Positions 28,993 through 37,527 of a DNA stretch of 64,000 nucleotides are shown piece after piece. The notes under the pieces were generated by a model, which saw only the letters and a list, made by a program, of their open reading frames with translations, was not told where the DNA came from and did no database searches. The translations under genes were made by a program, and so were the position numbers. The stretch lies in the NCBI RefSeq assembly GCF_021545335.1, contig NZ_CP089312.1:8242814-8306813 (forward strand), given 5' to 3'. Positions within the stretch are counted from its first letter, which is position 1; the number at the start of each line of letters is the position of its first letter. The DNA is from Streptomyces sp. GQFP (GTDB taxonomy: Bacteria > Actinomycetota > Actinomycetes > Streptomycetales > Streptomycetaceae).

Positions 28993-29622
28993 TCACAGAC
29001 CGGGGGCACCCCAAACCGGGAACCACCGGCTCAGGTCCTCCTCGATCCGCAGATCCCCGGAGAGCGCGGCCCGCACCTGCAACTCCAGGGAACTGTCCCG
29101 CCGTTGACCGTGACCGTGACCGTCACCGCCGGTCAACGGAGAGAAGGGATAGAAGGTCCCGCGCTTGTAGAGATAGACAAGCCCAAGCCGCGCCCCACCC
29201 TCATCGACACCCCCACTCCCCGCACCCTCCACCCGCTCGAACCCGACCACGGAACACAACAACTGCGGCCCGAACCCACTGGCCTCCAACGCACTGTTGA
29301 CCGCGTGCAGATCCCCCACGAGCGCGGGCAGATCCTCGGGCCCACGCCAGGACACCAGCCACGAGTACCCGTACTCGTCCCGGACCAGCTCGACCGGCGG
29401 CCCGGTCCGCTCCGTGTCCGCGTCGAGCAGCTCCTGGACCTCCTTGCGTACGTCTTCGAAGGCCGCGCCCTCCACGGTGGCGAAGCACACCGACCCGCGG
29501 CCCGTGGGCGTGAAGCCGGCCGCGGCCTGGAGGGTCACCGCGGCCGAGGGCAGCCCGAACAGCCGGTCGAGATCGGGCAGGACGGGCTTGGTACGCCCGA
29601 GCAGAATGTCCAGCAGCCCCAT
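28993..29622 (-). CDS. pspAB: PspA-associated protein PspAB
   Basis: A 209-residue soluble protein beginning MGLLDILLGRTKPVLPDLDR, with YGYSWLVSWRGPEDLPALVG and LYKRGTFYPFSPL. These features match the actinobacterial PspAB family, which is found next to HtpX or PspA and is linked to envelope stress. Here it starts 9 bases after the HtpX stop, so the pair is co-transcribed. No PspA gene is present in the window. The exact activity of PspAB is not known. Confidence 0.75.
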   Translation of the reverse strand: MGLLDILLGRTKPVLPDLDRLFGLPSAAVTLQAAAGFTPTGRGSVCFATVEGAAFEDVRKEVQELLDADTERTGPPVELVRDEYGYSWLVSWRGPEDLPALVGDLHAVNSALEASGFGPQLLCSVVGFERVEGAGSGGVDEGGARLGLVYLYKRGTFYPFSPLTGGDGHGHGQRRDSSLELQVRAALSGDLRIEEDLSRWFPVWGAPGL

Positions 29623-29631
29623 AAGGCCTCC

Positions 29632-30561
29632 TCACACCTTCCCGGAGCCGCCGCCAGGAGCCGCCGCTTCCCCCAACTCGCCGGAGATCCGCCCCAGTTG
29701 GTCGAGCCGCTGCTCCAGACTGGGGTGGGTGGAGAAGTACCGTGCCAGGCCCGGCTCCTTGCCGAGGGCGGGCGTGAAGTAGAAGGCGTTGAAGGCCTGC
29801 GCGGTCCGCAGGTCCTTCGACGGGATCCTGGCGATGTCGCCGGAGACCTTGGTGAGCGCGGAGGCCAGCGCCGAGGGCCGCCCGGTGAGCAGCGCGGCGG
29901 AGCGGTCGGCGGCCAGTTCCCGGTACCGGGACAGGGTACGGATCAGCAGAAAACTGATCGAGTACACAGCGGCGGAGACACCCATCACGGCCATGAAGAC
30001 GACAGCGGTGTTCTGGTCCCGCCGGCCCCCGCCGAACAGCTGTGAGTAGAAGGCGAACCGCACGATGAGCCCGGCGATGACGCCGAGGAAGGACGCGACG
30101 GTGATCACGGCGACGTCCTTGTGCGCGACATGGGACAGCTCGTGCGCGAGCACACCCTCGAGCTCCGCCGGTTCCAGCCGCCGCAGCAGCCCGGTGGTCA
30201 CGCACACCACGGCGTGATCGGCGTTCCGCCCGGTCGCGAACGCGTTCGGCATGTCCATATCCGAAACGGCGACCACGGGCTTGGGCAGATCGGCCACGGC
30301 ACACAGCCGGTCGATCACCCCGTGGAGCTGCGGATACTCCTCCCGCTCCACGACCCGCCCGCGCATCGCGAAGAGGGCGACCCGGTCGGAGAACCAGTAC
30401 TGCGCACCGAGGAACGCCGCCGCGACCACCACGACCAGCACCCAGGACTTCAGCAACACGATCAACGCGGCGACAAAGGTCAGGTACAGCAGTCCGAGCA
30501 GAAACAGCGTGACCGTCATCCGCACGGTCAGCCCTCGATCGCTCCGCACTCGGTTCGACAT
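29632..30561 (-). CDS. htpX: Membrane zinc metalloprotease HtpX (M48)
   Basis: A 309-residue membrane protease that degrades damaged membrane proteins. It has transmembrane segments at about 14-34 and 38-53, the zinc site H140-E-x-x-H144 in LAHELSHVAHKD, two further hydrophobic segments, and RELAADRSAALLTGR with the third ligand glutamate. The MPNAFATGRN substrate-groove motif is present. ATG 30561 follows a GGGGTGG stretch; longer readings enter the tandem-repeat region. It forms an operon with pspAB and follows the HEAT-repeat gene on the same strand. Confidence 0.9.
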   Translation of the reverse strand: MSNRVRSDRGLTVRMTVTLFLLGLLYLTFVAALIVLLKSWVLVVVVAAAFLGAQYWFSDRVALFAMRGRVVEREEYPQLHGVIDRLCAVADLPKPVVAVSDMDMPNAFATGRNADHAVVCVTTGLLRRLEPAELEGVLAHELSHVAHKDVAVITVASFLGVIAGLIVRFAFYSQLFGGGRRDQNTAVVFMAVMGVSAAVYSISFLLIRTLSRYRELAADRSAALLTGRPSALASALTKVSGDIARIPSKDLRTAQAFNAFYFTPALGKEPGLARYFSTHPSLEQRLDQLGRISGELGEAAAPGGGSGKV

Positions 30562-30649
30562 CGGTACCACCCCGCAGTCAGGCACTCGCCCCACTGCCCA
30601 GTGTGCACCCGCCCCGTCCCATGAAGCGGTCGCGCCCACCCCTAGGCCC

Positions 30650-30976
30650 AGCAAAGGCTCGCCCCCGGCACCGACCCGGGACCGGTCGCGCCCGCTCACC
30701 ACCCACTACCAGGGCAGCTGCCACCCCTGGGCAAGCAGCGCGACCACCTCCGAAGCCCATCAAAGGCTCGGCTCCGATGTCGACCTGGGACGGGTCGCGC
30801 CCGCTCAGCAGGCGCTCCCTGTCCGGCTGCCGCCCGGGCGCAAGCAGCGTGACCACCTCCGCGGACCAGTAAGGGCTCGGCTTCGATGCCGACCTGGGAC
30901 CGGTCGCCCCCGCTCAGCAGGCGCTCCCTGTCCGGCTGCCGCCCGGGGGCAAGCAACTCGACCACCTCCGCCGACC
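30650..30976 (-). repeat. 109-bp tandem repeat, three copies
   Basis: Three adjacent units share the same order of blocks, including CAGGCGCTCCCTGTCCGGCT and a GACCACCTCCG end. Aligned positions 30658, 30767 and 30876 are exactly 109 bases apart. The two right-hand copies are nearly identical; the left one is diverged. They cover the 3' end of the HEAT-repeat gene, and 109 is not a multiple of three. Confidence 0.85.
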
Positions 30977-32291
30977 CGCGCGGCACATCGGCAGTCGCCT
31001 GCCAGCCACGTACGGACGCTCCGGCCCATTCCCGCAGCCGGACGTCGGGATCGTCGAGCAACGAGGCCGCGGCCCGCAGCCGCACCAGCCCCCCGCACGC
31101 ATCCAGCAGCCGGAACGCGGCCACCCGCGCATGCCGAGGCCACTCGTCACCGAGCCGTTCCGTCAGCTGCTCGGGGTCCAGCGACCGCGCGAAGGGCAGC
31201 AGTGCCAGCGTCGCCTCCCGGACCACTCCGGGCGCCGGGTCGTCGAGCAGTGCCCGCAGCCGTCGTACGTCCGTCACGTCCAGGGCCCGCAGCCCGGCCA
31301 CCGCCCGCGCCCGGACCCTGGGGTCGGAATGCCGGAGCAACGGCCACAGCAACTCCGCGTCGGCCCGCTCCCCGCACTCCGCCAGCCCGGCGACGGCACC
31401 GGGGGACAGCGCCGGGTCGTCCGGCCGGGCACACTGGTCCCGGTACCAGGCAGCCGGGTCACCGCCCACCTGCCGTACGACATACCGAGCACAGGCCCGC
31501 ACCACCCCCGCCCGGTCGGCGAGAAACCTCTCGGCCCGCTCCCCCTGCCCGGCCCGCCGCAGCGCGGTCACCCCGGCGGACCGCACCCGAGGCCCCCGCG
31601 CCCCGAGCAGAGCATCGAGCACGTCACCCTCCGCCCCTCCCTCCCGTATGGCGGCCAGGGCGGCCTCGGCGCACAGGTCCTGGACGACGGGGTCGGGGTC
31701 GCGGGCGGCGGCCCGGGCGAGTACGGCGGGGGAGAAGTCCCCCTCGTCGACGGCCAGCCGGTACGCGAACCGGCGTACGCCACGGTCGGTGGAAGTGAAC
31801 ATCGGCGCGAGACGCTCACGCGGCGCCCGGCGCAGCACCTCGTCGAGCAGGTCGACGGCGAAGACACCCCGGCCGCGTCGACCGCCCATCAGGATCAGCG
31901 GGGCCAGCCCGACGGCCGTGTCCACGTCGTCGAGGACTGCCCGCAGCACCTCCCGGGCCCGCTCCCGCACGGGCGCCACCCAGTCGGCGGTTCGGACGAC
32001 GACCAGCGGCCACAGTCCGGGATACCCGGCCGCCGCCCCGAGAGCCGCCTCACGTATCCGCCCGTCGGGGTGGCACAGGGCGAGCGCGAGCCGGGACTCG
32101 GGGAGCGCGTCGGGGTGCCGGAGGGCGGCGACCTCGGTGGGCGGCAGCGGAAGCCAGTAGAACCAGGACCGAATGCCGGAGTCCAGCCCGAGCCAGGCCC
32201 GCGGGTCCTCGACGTCGACGACATCGGACAGCGCGGCCCCCACTGTCAGCCGCCGAGCCGCTGCTTCGCCACCCCTGATGTCATCGCGCAT
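30696..32291 (-). CDS. HEAT-repeat protein with frame-shifting tandem-duplicated 3' end
   Basis: The first 430 or so of 531 residues are helical repeats of HEAT type (for example RLRALLDDPAPGVVREATLA and HSDPRVRARAVAGLRALDV), which usually form scaffolds for protein binding. Near the end the 109-bp units begin: the first reads VVELLAPGRQPDRERLLSGG, then the frame slips relative to the repeat and gives Arg/Gly/Cys-rich sequence up to the stop in the third unit. The last 75 or so residues are therefore probably not ancestral. The N-terminus is set at the ATG preceding the first helices (MRDDIRGGEAAARRL). Confidence 0.75.
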   Translation of the reverse strand: MRDDIRGGEAAARRLTVGAALSDVVDVEDPRAWLGLDSGIRSWFYWLPLPPTEVAALRHPDALPESRLALALCHPDGRIREAALGAAAGYPGLWPLVVVRTADWVAPVRERAREVLRAVLDDVDTAVGLAPLILMGGRRGRGVFAVDLLDEVLRRAPRERLAPMFTSTDRGVRRFAYRLAVDEGDFSPAVLARAAARDPDPVVQDLCAEAALAAIREGGAEGDVLDALLGARGPRVRSAGVTALRRAGQGERAERFLADRAGVVRACARYVVRQVGGDPAAWYRDQCARPDDPALSPGAVAGLAECGERADAELLWPLLRHSDPRVRARAVAGLRALDVTDVRRLRALLDDPAPGVVREATLALLPFARSLDPEQLTERLGDEWPRHARVAAFRLLDACGGLVRLRAAASLLDDPDVRLREWAGASVRGWQATADVPRGSAEVVELLAPGRQPDRERLLSGGDRSQVGIEAEPLLVRGGGHAACARAAAGQGAPAERARPVPGRHRSRAFDGLRRWSRCLPRGGSCPGSGW

Positions 32292-32427
32292 GTCCGCCCC
32301 CGGTGCCGTCCGCCGTATCGCGTGATCGTAGGCCGGGGGGGCACCCGCAGGTCGCGCGATATAAGGACGGCCAGGACTCACACCAGCACGGCCGACACCG
32401 CCAGCACGGCCGGCACAGCCGGTACGG

Positions 32428-32694
32428 CTAGTACGGAGCCCGGAACTGGACGTACCCCAGCACCAGAATGACCGCGGCGACACAGCCAAGCACCACGACC
32501 GTCGATATCCAGGACGATCTGCGCGGCCCCGCCCCCTCGGGCTCACCCCGGAACGGCACCGCTTCCGGAGGATTCTCCTTCCACCGAGCGGCCAGCATCC
32601 GCGCCCGAGCGGAGGGCTCCTTCAGCTCGGCGTTGTCCGCCCACTTGATGTCGAACTCCCGCTCGCTGTCGTCCTGTTCGGACATCCCCGTCAT
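32428..32694 (-). CDS. Small C-terminally anchored membrane protein
   Basis: An 88-residue protein with an acidic/basic cytoplasmic stretch (SEREFDIKWADNAELKEPSA), then a basic patch and one hydrophobic segment near the C-terminus (ISTVVVLGCVAAVILVLGYV). AGAGAGG lies 8 bases before ATG 32694, which favours it over an ATG 9 bases downstream. It sits between the HEAT-repeat gene and glnA on the same strand. Function unknown. Confidence 0.7.
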   Translation of the reverse strand: MTGMSEQDDSEREFDIKWADNAELKEPSARARMLAARWKENPPEAVPFRGEPEGAGPRRSSWISTVVVLGCVAAVILVLGYVQFRAPY

Positions 32695-32767
32695 CCCCGT
32701 CGCCTCTCTCATCCCGCCCGGTTCGATTCCTGTGCGAGGTCTTTTCAGCATAGTCCGTACGTATGAC

Positions 32768-32802
32768 AGCGCCCCCGCCACCGAAACCGGGGCGAGGGCG
32801 CT
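32768..32802 (-). terminator. Probable glnA terminator
   Basis: AGCGCCC and GGGCGCT pair, with CCGCC/GGCG inside, about 40 bases after the glnA stop. Confidence 0.6.
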
Positions 32803-32842
32803 GACGTACACCGTTACCGGGCGCCTGGCGGCGCCGGCCGAC

Positions 32843-34252
32843 TCACACGTCGAAGTAGAGCTCGAACTCGTGCGGGTGCGGACGCAGCTGCAGCGGCGCG
32901 ATCTCGTTCGTGCGCTTGAAGTCGATCCACGTCTCGATCAGGTCCGGCGTGAACACGTCGCCCTGGAGGAGGAACTCGTGGTCGCGCTCCAGGGAGTCGA
33001 GGACGGCCGGGAGGGAGGTCGGGACCTGGGAGACGCCCGCGTGCTCCTCGGGAGCCAGCTCGTAGAGGTCCTTGTCGATCGGCTCGGCCGGCTCGATCTT
33101 GTTCTTGATGCCGTCCAGGCCCGCAAGGAGCAGCGCCGAGAAGGCGAGGTACGGGTTGCCGGAGGAGTCGGGCGCGCGGAACTCGACGCGCTTGGCCTTC
33201 GGGTTGGAGCCCGTGATCGGGATACGCATCGCGGCGGAGCGGTTGCGCTGCGAGTACACCAGGTTGACCGGGGCCTCGAAGCCGGGCACCAGGCGGTGGT
33301 ACGAGTTCACCGTCGGGTTGGTGAACGCGAGCAGCGACGGGGCGTGCTTGAGGATGCCGCCGATGTAGTAGCGGGCGGTGTCCGACAGGCCCGCGTAGCC
33401 GGCCTCGTCGTAGAAGAGCGGCTGGCCGCCGGTCCACAGGGACTGGTGGACGTGCATACCCGAGCCGTTGTCGCCGAAGATCGGCTTCGGCATGAAGGTC
33501 GCGGTCTTGCCGTTGCGCCACGCCACGTTCTTCACGATGTACTTGAAGAGCTGGAGGTCGTCGGCCGCGGCGAGCAGCGTGTTGAACTTGTAGTTGATCT
33601 CGGCCTGGCCGGCGGTGCCCACCTCGTGGTGCTGGCGCTCGACCTGGAGGCCGGAGTTGGCCAGCTCCAGGGAGATCTCCGCACGCAGGTCGGCGAAGTG
33701 GTCGACCGGCGGGGTCGGGAAGTAACCGCCCTTGTAGCGGACCTTGTAGCCGCGGTTGTCCTCCAGCGCACCGGTGTTCCAGGCGCCCGCCTCGGAGTCG
33801 ATGTGGTAGAAGGACTCGTTCTCGCGGGTCGCGAAGCGGACGGAGTCGAAGACGTAGAACTCCGCCTCAGGGCCGAAGTACGCAGTGTCGGCGATGCCTG
33901 TCGACGCCAGGTACGCCTCCGCCTTCTTCGCCACGTTCCGCGGGTCACGGGAGTACTGCTCACCCGTGATCGGGTCGTGGATGAAGAAGTTGATGTTGAC
34001 CGTCTTGTCCTTGCGGAACGGGTCGACACGTGCGGTGGACAGGTCGGCGCGGAGCGCCATGTCGGACTCGTGGATGGCCTGGAAGCCGCGGATCGAGGAG
34101 CCGTCGAAGGCAAGTTCCTCGTCCGGGTCGAAGGCCGTCGCCGGCAGCGTGAAGTGCTGCATCACACCCGGCAGATCGCAGAATCGGACGTCGACGAACT
34201 TGACGTCCTCGTCCGCGATGAACTTCTTGGCCTCGTCGGCGTTCTGGAACAT
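32843..34252 (-). CDS. glnA: Glutamine synthetase type I
   Basis: A 469-residue dodecameric enzyme of bacterial GSI type. Motifs include FDGSSIRGFQAIHESDM, FGPEAEFYVFD, ATFMPKPIFGDNGSGMHVHQ and FRAPDSSGNPYLAFSA. Tyr397 in DLYELAPEE is at the adenylylation position, so GlnE control is expected. ATG 34252 has AGGAGG 5-6 bases upstream; the longer reading into the leader is not needed. A four-half-site GlnR operator lies about 100 bases upstream. With glnII nearby, the window holds both glutamine synthetases. Confidence 0.98.
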   Translation of the reverse strand: MFQNADEAKKFIADEDVKFVDVRFCDLPGVMQHFTLPATAFDPDEELAFDGSSIRGFQAIHESDMALRADLSTARVDPFRKDKTVNINFFIHDPITGEQYSRDPRNVAKKAEAYLASTGIADTAYFGPEAEFYVFDSVRFATRENESFYHIDSEAGAWNTGALEDNRGYKVRYKGGYFPTPPVDHFADLRAEISLELANSGLQVERQHHEVGTAGQAEINYKFNTLLAAADDLQLFKYIVKNVAWRNGKTATFMPKPIFGDNGSGMHVHQSLWTGGQPLFYDEAGYAGLSDTARYYIGGILKHAPSLLAFTNPTVNSYHRLVPGFEAPVNLVYSQRNRSAAMRIPITGSNPKAKRVEFRAPDSSGNPYLAFSALLLAGLDGIKNKIEPAEPIDKDLYELAPEEHAGVSQVPTSLPAVLDSLERDHEFLLQGDVFTPDLIETWIDFKRTNEIAPLQLRPHPHEFELYFDV

Positions 34253-34349
34253 CCAGCTCCTCCTACTCCCGGCCGTCCGTGCCGGGGTGGTAGTTCGTTC
34301 GTGCGGCCAGTGCGGTGGCACACGTTGGATCCGACCTTAGGGACAGGTG

Positions 34350-34387
34350 ATTTCTCAGGCATGACCCATTTGTTTCGACCAAGTTAA
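34350..34387 (-). promoter_or_regulatory. GlnR operator of glnA
   Basis: On the minus strand the half-sites TTAAC, GAAAC, GTCAT and GAAAT follow each other with exactly 6 bases between them. This is the known a-b-a-b box layout (gTnAC-n6-GaAAC, repeated at 11 bp) bound by the nitrogen regulator GlnR. Confidence 0.8.
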
Positions 34388-34449
34388 CCGGACTCCGGCC
34401 GGGCGACCCACCTGTAGGTATCGAAAATCGGGCGCAGTACGGTGGTCGG

Positions 34450-34917
34450 GTGGACAACAGGGACGCAATCGGCTCGTGGCTCTCCGGACCGCGCGCAGCC
34501 GCGGAGGAAGCCGGTGTCGACTTCGGATACCGGGGCGAACAGCTCGGTCTGCCCGAGGAGGGCCCCGGCTCGATCGCCCGCCCGGGCCGCCGCCTCGGCG
34601 CCCTGGCCGTCGACTGGGGCCTGTGCCTCTTGATCGCATACGGCCTGGTCACGGACAGCTATAACGAGGCCGCGCAGGTCTGGGCGCCACTCATCCTCCT
34701 CGCCCTGCTCCTGCTCACCCTGGGCACACTCGGCTTCACCCCGGGCAAGCGGCTCTTCGGCCTGCGGGTCGTCGCCCTGGACACCGGCCGCGTCAGCCCG
34801 CTGCGCGCCGCACTCCGGACGATCCTGTTCTTCCTCGCCCTCCCGCCCCTGATCTGGGACCGCGACGGCCGAGGACTGCACGACCGCCTGGCGCGCACGG
34901 TGGAAGTACGGATCTAG
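34450..34917 (+). CDS. RDD-family membrane protein
   Basis: A 155-residue protein. RPGRRLGALAVDWGLCLLIA carries the R-x-x-A-x-x-x-D pattern that names the RDD domain. Two hydrophobic segments follow (about 58-70 and 79-95), then FTPGKRLFGLRVV and a final DRDGRGLHDRLARTVEV, both typical. The role of RDD proteins is mostly unknown; some act in transport or ion exchange. GTG 34450 is preceded by GGTGG. It is divergent from glnA, and its promoter region overlaps the GlnR operator zone. Confidence 0.85.
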   Translation: MDNRDAIGSWLSGPRAAAEEAGVDFGYRGEQLGLPEEGPGSIARPGRRLGALAVDWGLCLLIAYGLVTDSYNEAAQVWAPLILLALLLLTLGTLGFTPGKRLFGLRVVALDTGRVSPLRAALRTILFFLALPPLIWDRDGRGLHDRLARTVEVRI

Positions 34918-34929
34918 CGCTTCCGTGCG

Positions 34930-34982
34930 GTACGACGATGGGGCGCCCGGAGCAGATTGCTCCGGGCGCCCCATCGTCGTAC
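34930..34982. terminator. Bidirectional terminator with 25-bp perfect stem
   Basis: Arms 34930-34954 and 34958-34982 are perfectly complementary around the loop GAT. The hairpin lies between the convergent RDD and DUF4191 genes. Confidence 0.9.
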
Positions 34983-34998
34983 AACGGGAATGTCGGCG

Positions 34999-35697
34999 TC
35001 AGCGCATCTTGCCGCCGCGCGGCATGCGCATCCCCTTGGGCATCGGGCCCTTGGGCAGTGGCATGTTGCTCATCAGGTCGCCCATCGCCCGCAGCCGGTC
35101 GTTGGTGGCGGTCACCTGGGGGCCGGCGAGAACGCGCGGCAGCTTGAGCATCGTCGTACGGAGCTTCTTCAGCTCGATCTGGCCCTCGCCCGTGCCGACC
35201 AGCAGGTCGTGCACCGGCACGTCCGCGACGATGCGGGCCATCTTCTTCTTCTCGGCGGCCAGCAGGCCCTTCACCCGGTTCGGGTTGCCCTCGGCGACCA
35301 GCACGATGCCGGCCTTGCCGACCGCGCGGTGCACCACGTCCTGGCTGCGGTTCATCGCCACCGCCGGAGTTGTCGTCCAGCCCCGGCCGATGTTGTCCAG
35401 CACGGCTGCCGCGGCACCCGGCTGACCCTCCATCTGTCCGAACGCGGCCCGCTCGGCCCGGCGCCCGAACACGATCGCCGTCGCGAGGAAGGCGAGCAGG
35501 AGCCCGAGAATTCCGAGATAGATCGGGTGACCGATCAGGAAGCCGATCGCGAGGAAGACACCGAAGGTGAAGATTCCGACAGCCGCGAGTACAAGACCGA
35601 TCTTCTTGTCGGCCTTGCGGGTCATCTTGTACGTCAGAGCGATCTGCTTGAGTCGCCCGGGGTTCGCGGCGTCCGCCGCAGTTTCCTTCCTCGCCAT
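34999..35697 (-). CDS. DUF4191 membrane protein
   Basis: A 232-residue protein with two transmembrane segments (IGLVLAAVGIFTFGVFLAIG and YLGILGLLLAFLATAIVFG) after a basic N-terminus, then a cytoplasmic part with RGWTTTPAVAMNRSQDVVHR and a Met/Pro/Lys/Gly-rich tail (MPLPKGPMPKGMRMPRGG). The pattern fits DUF4191, an actinobacterial family found beside lipA and glnA. A role in lipoate or nitrogen metabolism is only suggested by position. Confidence 0.88.
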   Translation of the reverse strand: MARKETAADAANPGRLKQIALTYKMTRKADKKIGLVLAAVGIFTFGVFLAIGFLIGHPIYLGILGLLLAFLATAIVFGRRAERAAFGQMEGQPGAAAAVLDNIGRGWTTTPAVAMNRSQDVVHRAVGKAGIVLVAEGNPNRVKGLLAAEKKKMARIVADVPVHDLLVGTGEGQIELKKLRTTMLKLPRVLAGPQVTATNDRLRAMGDLMSNMPLPKGPMPKGMRMPRGGKMR

Positions 35698-35766
35698 GCC
35701 GTGAAGTCTACGTGGCCTTGGAAGCGCCGACGACGGCGGTGCCGTCGGGAGGCGGGGGAGCGGTGC

Positions 35767-35967
35767 TCAGTGACGGGTGGCCAGGGCCTGTTCGAGGACG
35801 CGCTGCGCCTCGACCCGGTCCTTGGCGCGACGGCGGTCCTCCAGGACGGAGGTCCAGGCGTTCTGCCGGGCGGTGCGCTGGCCGCTGCTCATCAGCAGCG
35901 ACTCGACGGCACGCAGTGCGTCGGTGAACGACGGAATGGGTGTGGCGCGGACGGGCGCGGCCTGCAT
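35767..35967 (-). CDS. Small conserved-type protein (66 residues)
   Basis: The peptide MQAAPVRATPIPSFTDALRA continues as a helical, Arg-rich sequence (ARQNAWTSVLEDRRRAKDRV). GAGGGGGG lies about 9 bases before ATG 35967. A small gene at this place between lipA and the DUF4191 gene is usual in Streptomyces. The function is unknown. It starts 69 bases downstream of the DUF4191 start codon's gene block on the same strand. Confidence 0.65.
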   Translation of the reverse strand: MQAAPVRATPIPSFTDALRAVESLLMSSGQRTARQNAWTSVLEDRRRAKDRVEAQRVLEQALATRH

Positions 35968-36249
35968 GGTGGTGGTCCCCCCTCGGAACGGCTCTGGGTA
36001 AGGGTGCACATCGTGTAAAGACAGGGTCACTGATTGGTGTTACCAGGGCGTGACCTGCCGGTCAAACACCGATGAAGCCTTGATACGGAAGGCGAAAACG
36101 CCGATGCGGCCCTGACGTATGCCCTCAACTGGGAGGACGGTCAGGACCGCATGGAATCGGCCGTTACTGGCGGGTAGTTACTTGTGCGCGAATTCACACG
36201 TCTGCTGCGCCCTTGCTGGGCAAGGTGGGTGACGGTGTGTCAGGCCGGG

Positions 36250-37215
36250 TCAGACCGCTTGGGAGGCGACGTAGGCCCCCCGCTTCTCGATCGCCATCTG
36301 GTAGAGGCGGCCGGCGCGGTACGAGGAACGCACCAGCGGGCCGGACATGACCCCGGAGAAGCCGATCTGCTCGGCCTCCTCCTTCAGCTCGACGAACTCG
36401 TGCGGCTTCACCCAGCGTTCGACGGGGTGGTGCCGGACGGTCGGACGCAGGTACTGCGTGATGGTGATCAGCTCGCACCCGGCCTCGTGCAACTGCCGGA
36501 GCGACTCGCTGACCTCCTCGCGGGTCTCGCCCATGCCGAGGATGAGGTTGGACTTCGTGACCAGACCGTAGTCGCGGGCGTCGGTGATGACCTTGAGCGA
36601 ACGGTCGTAGCGGAAGCCGGGGCGGATGCGCTTGAAGATGCGGGGGACCGTCTCGACGTTGTGCGCGAAGACCTCGGGGCGGGAGGAGAAGACCTCGGCC
36701 AGCAGCTCCGGTACGGCGTTGAAGTCGGGCGCGAGCAGCTCGACCTTGGTCCGGCCGGCCTCGCGGGCCGCCGTCTGCTCGTGGATCTGGCGGACGGTCT
36801 CGGCGTACAGCCATGCCCCGCCGTCTTCGAGGTCGTCGCGGGCGACGCCGGTGATGGTGGCGTAGTTCAGATCCATCGTCACCACGGACTCCCCGACGCG
36901 GCGGGGTTCGTCGCGGTCGAGGGCCTCGGGCTTGCCGGTGTCGATCTGGCAGAAGTCGCAGCGGCGGGTGCACTGGTCGCCGCCGATGAGGAAGGTCGCC
37001 TCGCGGTCCTCCCAGCACTCGTAGATGTTGGGGCAGCCGGCTTCCTGGCAGACGGTGTGCAGGCCCTCGCTCTTCACGAGGTTCTGCATCTTCGTGTACT
37101 CGGGACCCATTTTCGCCCGGGTCTTGATCCACTCGGGCTTGCGCTCGATGGGGGTCTGGGCGTTCCGGACCTCCAGGCGCAGCATCTTGCGTCCGTCGGG
37201 TGCGACTGCGGACAC
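36250..37215 (-). CDS. lipA: Lipoyl synthase
   Basis: A 321-residue radical-SAM enzyme that inserts two sulfur atoms into octanoyl groups on lipoyl domains. The auxiliary 4Fe-4S cluster ligands are Cys56, Cys61 and Cys67 in CQEAGCPNIYEC; the radical-SAM cluster ligands are Cys82, Cys86 and Cys89 in CTRRCDFC. The C-terminal RSSYRAG serine motif is present. GTG 37215 has GGGAG 5 bases upstream; longer readings translate part of the neighbouring dispersed repeat and are rejected. It follows lipB on the same strand and serves the E2 protein encoded at 52.5 kb. Confidence 0.96.
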   Translation of the reverse strand: MSAVAPDGRKMLRLEVRNAQTPIERKPEWIKTRAKMGPEYTKMQNLVKSEGLHTVCQEAGCPNIYECWEDREATFLIGGDQCTRRCDFCQIDTGKPEALDRDEPRRVGESVVTMDLNYATITGVARDDLEDGGAWLYAETVRQIHEQTAAREAGRTKVELLAPDFNAVPELLAEVFSSRPEVFAHNVETVPRIFKRIRPGFRYDRSLKVITDARDYGLVTKSNLILGMGETREEVSESLRQLHEAGCELITITQYLRPTVRHHPVERWVKPHEFVELKEEAEQIGFSGVMSGPLVRSSYRAGRLYQMAIEKRGAYVASQAV

Positions 37216-37320
37216 GATGGCTCCCTGTAGCTTCGATTCTTCGGCGTACACCAGGGTACGCCCGTGCGCTTCCCGCCCTACGAGACGGGCAACCTTCGGG
37301 ACGGGGGGTGCATTCCCGGG

Positions 37321-37524
37321 GGCGGTTTTTCTCGCCCCCGCCGCCCCTACCCGTCCCATCCCTGGGGGCTGCGCCCCCAGACCCCCGCTGTCGGCCTGAA
37401 CGGCCTCGTCCTCAAACGCCGGACGGGCTGGTTTGTCAGCCCGTCCGGCGTTTGAGGACAAGGGGGTTCGGGGGCGGAGCCCCCGAGGGATGGGACGGGT
37501 AGGGGCGGCGGGGGCGAAGAAAAG
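37321..37524. repeat. Long dispersed palindromic repeat, copy 2 (both arms)
   Basis: Two arms of about 100 bases face each other. The centre is a 21-bp perfect stem (37410-37430 with 37437-37457) around the loop GTTTGT. Each arm contains its own small hairpin (GGGGGC/GCCCCC) and ends in CCCCTACCCGTCCCATCC or its complement. It fills the space between lipB's stop and lipA's start. Confidence 0.9.
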
Positions 37525-37527
37525 CCC

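Noticed and set aside
30562..30702. Longer HtpX start with 47 extra residues
   Set aside because: The extension is encoded in the 109-bp repeat region and is Gly/Trp-rich; M48 homologues begin near MSNRVRSDRGL.
36250..37461. Longer LipA reading starting at 37461
   Set aside because: The extra 82 residues translate part of the dispersed palindromic repeat; GTG 37215 has a ribosome-binding site and fits the family length.
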